11,252 bases of DNA. Origin: Anaerolineae bacterium. Its GTDB lineage: Bacteria; Chloroflexota; Anaerolineae; DUEN01. The notes below the pieces were generated by a model. The model was not told the origin of the DNA. It searched no databases and worked only from the letters and a program-made list of their open reading frames with translations. The stretch is taken from NCBI GenBank assembly GCA_021159845.1, contig JAGHDS010000476.1, positions 1 to 11,252 on the forward strand, read 5' to 3'. Shown here one piece after another: positions 6,267-11,252 of the stretch. The position numbers and the translations under genes were made by a program. Every line of letters starts with the position of its first letter. Position 1 is the first letter of the stretch.

Positions 6267-7646
6267 TCAGGGGGAATGGGCTCTTCGGTGCCGTTGGATC
6301 GCGTTTCGGGTATCGATGATCAAAGACGCTCGTCGGGCGATGTCATCCCAGTCGTAGCAACTGTGGTCCGTCACGATCACCACGCAGTCCGCTTCCTCCA
6401 CTGCCTTCTCTAAATCGGGCTCAGAGCTCATGCGAAAGGCGTTGTGCGAGATCGTGGGGACGTATGGATCGTGATAGCGTATATCCGCCCTCTTGTTGCG
6501 TAGCAATTCGATGATGTCTAAAGCTGGTGACTCTCGGACGTCGTCGATGTCTTTCTTATAAGCCACGCCCAGGACGAGTATCCGGCTGCCCTTCACGGGT
6601 TTGCTGATGTCGTTCAGCGCGTCTTGAACCTTCGCTACCCAGTAGCGTGGCATCTCGCTGTTGATCTCGTCCGCGAGTTGGATGAATCGAGCGTTGTAAT
6701 TCAGCGTTCTCAGCTTCCAGGCCAGGTAATGGGGATCCAACGGGATGCAATGTCCGCCGATCCCCGGCCCGGGGGTGAACTTCATGAACCCATAGGGTTT
6801 GGTCGCTGCCGCGTCGATCACCTCCCACACATCCAATCCCAGCTTATCGCACATGAGGGCGATCTCGTTGACCAGGGCGATGTTGATCGCGCGAAAGGTA
6901 TTCTCCAGCAGCTTGGTCATCTCGGCAGTCGCCGGGGACGAGACAGGGATCACTTCTTCGATGATGCTTTCATACAGTGTAGTCGTCAGATGGAGGCAAG
7001 CGGGTGTGACCCCACCGACGATCTTGGGGGTGTTGTGGATGGTGTAGTCGGAGCGGCCCGGGTCGATCCGTTCTGGTGAGAAGGCCAGGAAGATGTCATG
7101 CCCCACGCGTAGGCCGTTCCGTTCGAACATGGGGCGCAGAAGCTCCTCCGTCGTCCCCGGGTACGTCGTCGATTCCAGCACGATCAACATACCGGGGTGG
7201 ATGTGTTGGGCGACGCCTTCCGCTGCCGCCAGCACGTAGCGGATGTCCGGATCGCGCGTTTTGTTCAGAGGGGTAGGGACGCAGATGATCGCGACGTCGG
7301 CGCCCTGCAGCGCGGCGTAGTCGGCGGTGGCTAGGAGGTGACCGGCGCTGAGCGATGAATGGCTGGCGGCTGCCGACTTGCCCTGGGCCGGGCGTACCAA
7401 TGCCGCGAGCTGTTCCGATGCCACATCCTTGACGTACGACTCTCCCCGGTTGACTGCATCCACCTTGCGTTCATCTATTTCGATGCCAACGACGGGGAAA
7501 CCCGCTTCCGCCAGGGCGACCGCCAGTGGTAGCCCGACGTATCCCAGCCCGAGCACGGCCACCGCTGCCTGGCGCTTTGCGATGCGCGCCCGGAGCGATT
7601 GGGCCGTCTCGCTAAGATGTGGTGGTTGCGTGCTTTGCGTGTTCAT
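6267..7646 (-). CDS. UDP-N-acetyl-D-hexosamine 6-dehydrogenase (WbpA/WecC-type)
   Basis: The 459-residue protein belongs to the UDP-glucose/GDP-mannose dehydrogenase family. It oxidises C6 of a nucleotide sugar twice with NAD to give a uronic acid. VLGLGYVGLP (residues 31-40) is the NAD loop. STTYPGTTEE and FSPERIDPG are family motifs. GIGGHCIPLDP contains the catalytic Cys300, and the C-terminal domain begins around RILVLGVAYKKDIDDVRESP. The motif set resembles UDP-GlcNAc or UDP-ManNAc dehydrogenases (WbpA, TviB, WecC) more than UDP-glucose dehydrogenase, but the exact epimer is not determinable. The ATG at 7646 has GAGGGAG about ten bases upstream, inside the preceding epimerase gene, and the genes overlap by 35 bases, suggesting translational coupling. 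About 25 residues precede the fold, and an Ala/Ser-rich insertion lies near residues 87-103. Confidence 0.92.
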   Translation of the reverse strand: MNTQSTQPPHLSETAQSLRARIAKRQAAVAVLGLGYVGLPLAVALAEAGFPVVGIEIDERKVDAVNRGESYVKDVASEQLAALVRPAQGKSAAASHSSLSAGHLLATADYAALQGADVAIICVPTPLNKTRDPDIRYVLAAAEGVAQHIHPGMLIVLESTTYPGTTEELLRPMFERNGLRVGHDIFLAFSPERIDPGRSDYTIHNTPKIVGGVTPACLHLTTTLYESIIEEVIPVSSPATAEMTKLLENTFRAINIALVNEIALMCDKLGLDVWEVIDAAATKPYGFMKFTPGPGIGGHCIPLDPHYLAWKLRTLNYNARFIQLADEINSEMPRYWVAKVQDALNDISKPVKGSRILVLGVAYKKDIDDVRESPALDIIELLRNKRADIRYHDPYVPTISHNAFRMSSEPDLEKAVEEADCVVIVTDHSCYDWDDIARRASLIIDTRNAIQRHRRAHSP

Positions 7647-8601
7647 GGCGTAGCCACTCCCTCACTCGGATGAGCGTCTCGTCCAGCGTGATTTGCGGTT
7701 GCCAACCCAATAGGTCGTGGATCCGGCTGATGTCCGGTACTCGGCGGCGCATGTCCTCGAAGCCGGGGGCATAGGCCTCGTCGTAGGGGATGTGGGTGAT
7801 GGGGGAATTGCTATGGGTTACCGCTTTCACCCGATGAGCCAGCTCCTCGATGGAGATCTCCTCGGTGCTTCCGATGTTGAACACCCGCCCGCGCGCTTGG
7901 GGGTGTCCCATGAGTCCGGTAATCGCACGAACGACATCGGCCACATCGCAGAAGCAGCGGGTTTGCCGCCCATCACCATATACCGTGATGGGCTGGTTTT
8001 GCAGGGCTTGTTCTACGAATCGGGGAATGACCATCCCGTAGTTCCCCGTTTGTCGCGGCCCCACGGTATTGAAGAGCCGGGCGATAATCACGGGCAGTCC
8101 CACCTCACGCTGGTAGGCGAGGGCTAGAAACTCATCTACCAGCTTGGACACGGCATAAGACCATCGACTCCGTATGCTAGGGCCCAGCACTACGTCATCG
8201 TCCTCGTGAAACGGGATCCGCACGCCTTTGCCGTATACCTCTGAGGTGGAGGCGATCAACACAGGGACTCGATATCGAGCGGCCACGCGCAGGATGGCCT
8301 CCGTTCCCATGATGTTCGTCTGGATGGTGTGTACGGGGCGTTGTACGACCATGTTGACGCCGACGGCGGCCGCCAGGTGATAGATGGCGTTGCACTCGCT
8401 GGCCAGGCGGTCCAGCACGATCTCGTTGGTAATCGTGTCAATGGCGAAGTGAAACCCCGGCCGGCCTCGCAGATGAGCGATGTTCTCGAACCGACCGGTC
8501 GAGAGATCGTCGATGATCGTGACCTGGTGTCCCTGAGCCAGTAATGCCTCTGCGAGGTGCGAGCCGATGAACCCTGCCCCGCCGGTGATCAGGTAATGCA
8601 C
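7612..8601 (-). CDS. NAD-dependent nucleotide-sugar epimerase/dehydratase (extended SDR)
   Basis: The 329-residue extended short-chain dehydrogenase/reductase starts at GTG (8601). A near-perfect AGGAGG lies about five bases upstream, so the start is well supported. GGAGFIG (residues 7-13) binds NAD. The catalytic set is Ser118-Ser120 (ASTSEVYG) with Tyr149 and Lys153 (YAVSK). LFNTVGPRQTGNYGMVIPRF and VYGDGRQTRCFCDV are typical of the UDP-glucose 4-epimerase / UDP-glucuronate decarboxylase branch. It acts on a cytosolic nucleotide sugar. Being paired with a UDP-N-acetylhexosamine dehydrogenase, it may be the C4 epimerase acting on the same UDP-amino sugar or uronic acid (as in WbpP-type pathways); decarboxylation to UDP-xylose is an alternative. 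Motifs do not settle this. The gap to the upstream NusG-like gene is 26 bases. Confidence 0.9.
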   Translation of the reverse strand: MHYLITGGAGFIGSHLAEALLAQGHQVTIIDDLSTGRFENIAHLRGRPGFHFAIDTITNEIVLDRLASECNAIYHLAAAVGVNMVVQRPVHTIQTNIMGTEAILRVAARYRVPVLIASTSEVYGKGVRIPFHEDDDVVLGPSIRSRWSYAVSKLVDEFLALAYQREVGLPVIIARLFNTVGPRQTGNYGMVIPRFVEQALQNQPITVYGDGRQTRCFCDVADVVRAITGLMGHPQARGRVFNIGSTEEISIEELAHRVKAVTHSNSPITHIPYDEAYAPGFEDMRRRVPDISRIHDLLGWQPQITLDETLIRVREWLRHEHAKHATTTS

Positions 8602-8627
8602 AGTGCCTCCTCTCTCAAACCTGGCAG

Positions 8628-9251
8628 CTATTGGGATGTCTCCGCGGGCGGCGTCGTCTCCCCTCGCCGTCGGATACGTCGCCCCCGGCCACGAGTGCGC
8701 CGAGGACGTTTCTTCTTGTGGTAATTATGCCGGGGGACACGTCGCAAATCCTCCACGGCAACGTCCGCCTCCGCCAATTGGCCAAGGAATTCCACCAGGA
8801 CTTTGACGCGGTCGCTGGGCCGCATGGGACCCTGGAAGACGGCTTCCAGCCCTTTGAGTGGACCGTTGGTAATCAGGACGCGGTCGCCCGGGTGGAAATT
8901 GTGTGTGGGAAGCCCACCTGCTGCTCGGAACTCGGCGACGCGTTCCCGTAGCTTGGCGATAACTTCGTCCGGAATGGCGACCGGCCGTTCGCCGAAGGCA
9001 ACGAAGCGTACTAATCCTGGTGTCCACCGAATCGCCGCTGTGCGTGGGTCGTCCAGGACGAGCTGGGCGAAGAGGTAACGCGGGAAGAGCGGACGATCCA
9101 CCGTGTTCCTCCGGTGGCGGCGCACCGGGATCATGGGCAGGAAAACCGGCACATCTTTCAGAGCGAGTTGTTCCGCTACTTGTTGTTCCTTTTGTGGTTT
9201 TGTGTATAGAGCATACCACTTGGGTTGTGGGGATGTCTCGGCGTTACTCAA
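8628..9251 (-). CDS. NusG-like (RfaH/LoaP-type) transcription antitermination factor with basic C-terminal tail
   Basis: The best start is TTG at 9251, because AAGGAAGGA lies just upstream and the NusG fold begins ten residues later. The reading frame remains open far upstream, but that part crosses a terminator and tRNA-Leu and is not coding. The product has 207 residues. The NGN domain (about 11-100) opens with KWYALYTKPQKE and contains FLPM and PLFPRYLFA. The KOW domain (about 118-172) holds GDRVLITNGPLKGLEAVF. NusG proteins bind the RNA polymerase clamp and suppress pausing or termination. This one heads a sugar-nucleotide operon, like RfaH, UpxY and LoaP paralogues that act on long polysaccharide operons, so it is probably not the housekeeping NusG. 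Unusual is an Arg/Lys-rich tail with 13 basic residues in 18 at positions 179-196, possibly RNA-binding. Confidence 0.88.
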   Translation of the reverse strand: MSNAETSPQPKWYALYTKPQKEQQVAEQLALKDVPVFLPMIPVRRHRRNTVDRPLFPRYLFAQLVLDDPRTAAIRWTPGLVRFVAFGERPVAIPDEVIAKLRERVAEFRAAGGLPTHNFHPGDRVLITNGPLKGLEAVFQGPMRPSDRVKVLVEFLGQLAEADVAVEDLRRVPRHNYHKKKRPRRTRGRGRRIRRRGETTPPAETSQ

Positions 9252-9311
9252 GGCACTTCCTTCCTTCAGGTAGGCTCCATTGTGCTTGTGCCCGTGGTGA
9301 AGCCCAAACAA

Positions 9312-9352
9312 AAAGCGGAAGGAGGGAACCGCCTGATCGCCCCTTCCGCTTT
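9312..9352 (-). terminator. Intrinsic terminator between tRNA-Leu and the nusG-like operon, possible attenuator
   Basis: On the minus strand AAAGCGGAAGG and CCTTCCGCTTT form a perfect 11-bp stem with a 19-nt loop, followed by TTGTTTG, so the 3' side reads CTTTTTGTTT. It lies 65 nt after tRNA-Leu and about 60 nt before the TTG start of the nusG-like gene. It probably ends the tRNA transcript. Because no promoter is evident after it, it may also control read-through into the operon. Confidence 0.8.
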
Positions 9353-9417
9353 CGACTTGGCCACTGTCCGCCTCTCGTGCAAAGGGCATCGGAGAGCTCT
9401 TCAGAGGCCGTAGAAGG

Positions 9418-9501
9418 TGCCCCCGGCCCGACTCGAACGGGCACGCCCTTATCGGGCACAGGCCCTCAACCTGCCGTGTATGCCAATTCCACCACGGGGG
9501 C
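9418..9501 (-). tRNA. trnL: tRNA-Leu (anticodon GAG)
   Basis: This is an 84-nt class II cloverleaf on the minus strand. The acceptor pairs GCCCCCG with CGGGGGC, with discriminator A. The D arm includes GTGG and TTGGCATACAC. The anticodon stem GCAGG/CCTGT holds the loop TTGAGGG with anticodon GAG. A long variable arm (GCCC-GATA-GGGC) and the T arm GCCCG-TTCGAGT-CGGGC complete the fold. GAG reads CUC/CUU leucine codons. The bases after the discriminator are CCT, so CCA is not fully encoded and must be completed by nucleotidyltransferase, unlike the tRNA-Glu in this window. It has its own consensus promoter. Confidence 0.95.
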
Positions 9502-9515
9502 TCCCACCGGGGCAA

Positions 9516-9544
9516 ATTATAACCACGATCTAGTCACTTGTCAA
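9516..9544 (-). promoter_or_regulatory. Full-consensus sigma70-type promoter of tRNA-Leu
   Basis: On the minus strand there is a perfect TTGACA (9539-9544), a 17-bp spacer and a perfect TATAAT (9516-9521). Expected transcription start is near 9509, about eight nt before the mature tRNA. It is the strongest promoter visible in the window. Confidence 0.92.
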
Positions 9545-9566
9545 TCGCGCTGGCATGTCGTAGAAT
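9538..9566 (+). promoter_or_regulatory. Sigma70-type promoter for plsX-fabF, divergent from tRNA-Leu
   Basis: TTGTCA (9538-9543), a 17-bp spacer and TAGAAT (9561-9566, one mismatch) face plsX. The expected start is near 9573, giving a leader of about 118 nt that contains the inverted repeats at 9596-9653. The -35 box overlaps the tRNA-Leu -35 by five bases. Confidence 0.7.
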
Positions 9567-9595
9567 GTCCTTTAGTGTATCTGGTGTAGGCTTCA

Positions 9596-9653
9596 TCATA
9601 AATCAGTCTGTTTCCCCTTATGATACATAGCGGGCTATCATTTCGTCATAAGG
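9596..9653. promoter_or_regulatory. Candidate operator or leader hairpin upstream of plsX
   Basis: CCTTATGA (9616-9623) is the exact reverse complement of TCATAAGG (9646-9653). Inside, ATAG-CGGG-CTAT (9627-9638) makes a second small palindrome, and TGATA/TATCA offers an alternative pairing. A further TCATAA half-site lies at 9596-9601. The nested symmetry ends about 30 bases before the plsX ribosome site. It could bind a fatty-acid repressor or fold in the leader RNA; nothing seen decides. Confidence 0.4.
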
Positions 9654-9690
9654 TGGTCTCTTCTATGTGGTCGCTGTTTCCGAGGGGCAT

Positions 9691-10755
9691 ATGCGGATTG
9701 CGTTAGATGCGATGGGCGGGGATAAAGCGCCTGAAGTTACGGTTGCGGGTGCTGTGCGAGCCGCCCGGGTTTATGATCTTGAGATCGTCCTGGTGGGCGA
9801 TGAGGCGCTCCTGCGACGCGAGCTGGGCAAACACAAGGTTGACGGATTGCGACTGCCGATCGTACATGCCTCCCAGGTCGTTGGGATGGAGGAGCATACC
9901 ATCGCTGTGAAGCAAAAGCGCGACGCCTCGATGGTGGTAGCCATGCGGCTCCTGCGTGAAGGAGAGGTCGACGCGGTCGCATCCGCCGGCAACTCCGGCG
10001 CGGTGATGGCGGCTGCGCTCTTTACGTTGGGACGCATCCCTGGCGTTCTGCGGCCCACTCTTGTTACCATCTATCCCGTTCCACCCCATTATTGCATCCT
10101 CCTCGATATTGGGGTGAATGCGGATTGCAAGCCGGAGTACTTGCTCCAGTTCGCTGTGATGGGGGCGGCTTACGCGGAGAAGGTGAGAGGAATCGCCCGG
10201 CCCCGCGTGGGGCTTGTCTCCAATGGCGCGGAGCCCGAGAAGGGGTCTACCCTGGTGCGGGAGGCTCATGAACTATTGGCTGCCAGCGGACTGAACTTCG
10301 TGGGCAACATCGAGGGGAATGACATCCATCAGCATAAGGCCGACGTGATCGTCACCGATGGTTTTACGGGCAACGTCATCCTCAAGCTCACGGAGGGGTT
10401 GGTGAAGTTCCTGGCTCACATGCTTGTGCGACAGGCCGTAGGTTCGTGGCGTGATCGGTTGGGATTGCTCGTCATGACGCCTGGCTTATTGCTCGCGTTG
10501 CCTGGGCTATTGTTGATGGTGCCCACGTTGCGACAGACTTACAGGCAGTGGGACTGGCGGGAGATCGGCGGCGCGCCTCTCCTGGGAGTGGACGGTGTTG
10601 TCATCATCGGGCACGGTCGGTCCGATGCCTATGCAGTTCAGCGGATGATCTATCAGGCGAAGATTGCTGTGGAGCAGCGGTTAGTGCCGACGATTCAGGA
10701 GGAGATCCAACGCGTCGCTCAGGCGCGATCTGTGAGGATGGAGGGGAAGAGTTGA
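9691..10755 (+). CDS. plsX: Phosphate acyltransferase PlsX
   Basis: PlsX converts acyl-ACP and phosphate into acyl-phosphate, the donor for PlsY in the first step of phospholipid synthesis. It is a peripheral membrane enzyme. I chose ATG 9691 because family members start MRIALDAMGGD; GAGGGG lies just upstream, while the in-frame GTG at 9667 adds eight non-conserved residues. The product is 354 residues. Recognised segments are MGGDKAPE at the start, VVGMEEH, ASAGNSGAVMAAAL, LLDIGVNADCKPEYL, LVSNGAEPEKGS, FVGNIEGNDI, VIVTDGFTGNVILKL and GGAPLLGVDGVVIIGHG. Odd is a Leu-rich hydrophobic stretch at residues 257-278, just before the GGAPLLG motif, where the family usually has a short helix. It is followed with almost no gap by fabF, so the two are co-transcribed. 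Confidence 0.96.
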   Translation: MRIALDAMGGDKAPEVTVAGAVRAARVYDLEIVLVGDEALLRRELGKHKVDGLRLPIVHASQVVGMEEHTIAVKQKRDASMVVAMRLLREGEVDAVASAGNSGAVMAAALFTLGRIPGVLRPTLVTIYPVPPHYCILLDIGVNADCKPEYLLQFAVMGAAYAEKVRGIARPRVGLVSNGAEPEKGSTLVREAHELLAASGLNFVGNIEGNDIHQHKADVIVTDGFTGNVILKLTEGLVKFLAHMLVRQAVGSWRDRLGLLVMTPGLLLALPGLLLMVPTLRQTYRQWDWREIGGAPLLGVDGVVIIGHGRSDAYAVQRMIYQAKIAVEQRLVPTIQEEIQRVAQARSVRMEGKS

Positions 10756-10757
10756 CA

Positions 10758-11252
10758 ATGCAGTCAACAGAGGAACTACGGGAGCGCTTGCAGCGCCTTT
10801 CACCTACGGCGCGGGCGCTCCTTCTACGAGAGCTTCGAGCGATTGATGGCGCTCAGGCGGATGTGGGTGTCGATGAGGTCGCGGTCCGGGAGGCGCTGGC
10901 CGAGCTGGCGGAGTTTGAGCACCCGCGGCGGCCGCGCGTGGTGGTCACCGGCATGGGAGCGATCACGCCTGTGGGGCTGACTGCTCCGGAGAGCTGGGAA
11001 GCGTTTGTCGCCGGGCAATCCGGCGTGGGGCCAGTTACTCAGTTCGATGCTACCTTGTACCCGACGCACTTCGGCGCTGAGGTGAAGGGGTTCGATCCTA
11101 CACGCTATATCCCGCGTGCAGAGGCCCGGCGCATGGCTCGATGTTCCCAGTTCAGCGTGGTGGCTGCTCGTGAGGCGCTGGCTGACGCTGGCCTGGACGA
11201 GTTGCCGGACGATGGGTTTACCACGGGGGTGGTCATCGGTACGGGGCTGGGG
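10758..11252 (+). CDS. fabF: Beta-ketoacyl-ACP synthase II (FabF) with N-terminal extension, 3' end beyond window
   Basis: The ATG at 10758 lies two bases after the plsX stop, with GGGGAAGAG upstream inside plsX. The frame stays open for 165 codons to the right edge. From residue 60 it reads RVVVTGMGAITPVG, the FabF start, and continues with SWEAFVAGQSGVG, FDPTRYIP, ARRMARCSQF and a glycine-rich VIGTGLG. FabF condenses malonyl-ACP with acyl-ACP in chain elongation. The catalytic Cys-His-His lie beyond the window. The first ~58 residues are extra: a charged helical region with LSPTARALLLRELRAI at 14-29, ending in PRRPR. Normal FabF starts at about the point of residue 58. The LSP..RALLL pattern is reminiscent of linker helices before NRPS/PKS domains, so a polyketide-type ketosynthase remains possible. 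Confidence 0.9.
   Translation, partial: MQSTEELRERLQRLSPTARALLLRELRAIDGAQADVGVDEVAVREALAELAEFEHPRRPRVVVTGMGAITPVGLTAPESWEAFVAGQSGVGPVTQFDATLYPTHFGAEVKGFDPTRYIPRAEARRMARCSQFSVVAAREALADAGLDELPDDGFTTGVVIGTGLG

Noticed and set aside
9252..9515. An 88-codon N-terminal extension of the NusG-like protein
   Set aside because: The extension crosses the intrinsic terminator and tRNA-Leu, and its sequence is tRNA read as protein. The TTG at 9251 has a good ribosome site and fits the NusG domain start.
9667..9690. GTG at 9667 as the plsX start
   Set aside because: It adds eight residues not seen in the family; ATG 9691 gives the canonical MRIALDAMGGD start with GAGGGG upstream.
1..11252. CRISPR array, phage defence operon or insertion sequence
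   Set aside because: I saw no regularly spaced direct repeats, no transposase with terminal inverted repeats and no defence-type domains. The only mobile-element hint is the short recombinase-like relic at 2148-2372.

Overview
The window looks like a chromosomal segment of a GC-rich free-living bacterium. The gene content points loosely to Chloroflexota: an uncharacterised radical SAM protein of the TIGR03960 type, a coenzyme A disulfide reductase fused to rhodanese, a NusG paralogue leading sugar-nucleotide genes, and plsX followed directly by fabF. This taxonomic placement is an inference from family content and no marker gene in the window proves it.

Layout. (1) 1-1711, minus: a nearly complete CoA-disulfide-reductase-like flavoprotein with a C-terminal rhodanese domain, cut by the left edge. 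(2) 1712-2426: a gene-poor stretch with a C-rich/G-rich palindromic repeat, a short relic resembling the N-terminus of a tyrosine recombinase, and a strong intrinsic terminator. (3) 2427-2502, minus: tRNA-Glu(CTC). Its consensus promoter lies back to back with the promoter of the next gene. (4) 2668-4716, plus: the radical SAM protein. (5) 4746-4775: a 14-bp perfect hairpin between convergent genes. (6) 9251 down to 4810, minus: a compact four-gene operon in the order NusG-like antiterminator, NAD-dependent sugar epimerase, UDP-N-acetylhexosamine dehydrogenase, alkaline-phosphatase-superfamily hydrolase. (7) 9418-9501, minus: tRNA-Leu(GAG), followed by an intrinsic terminator that sits between it and the operon. 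(8) 9691 to the right edge, plus: plsX and the start of fabF, a phospholipid/fatty-acid operon.

How it fits together. The minus-strand operon probably makes an oxidised amino-sugar nucleotide for a surface polysaccharide. Its specialised NusG is a candidate processive antitermination factor for the operon itself: I see no promoter between the tRNA-Leu terminator and the nusG-like gene. PlsX and FabF link acyl-ACP chemistry to phospholipid synthesis.

The most striking non-coding pattern is that both tRNA genes are transcribed divergently from a protein gene using the same promoter design. One 7-bp box, TTGTCAA, supplies the -35 hexamers of both promoters, offset by one base on opposite strands, and all four promoters have 17-bp spacers.
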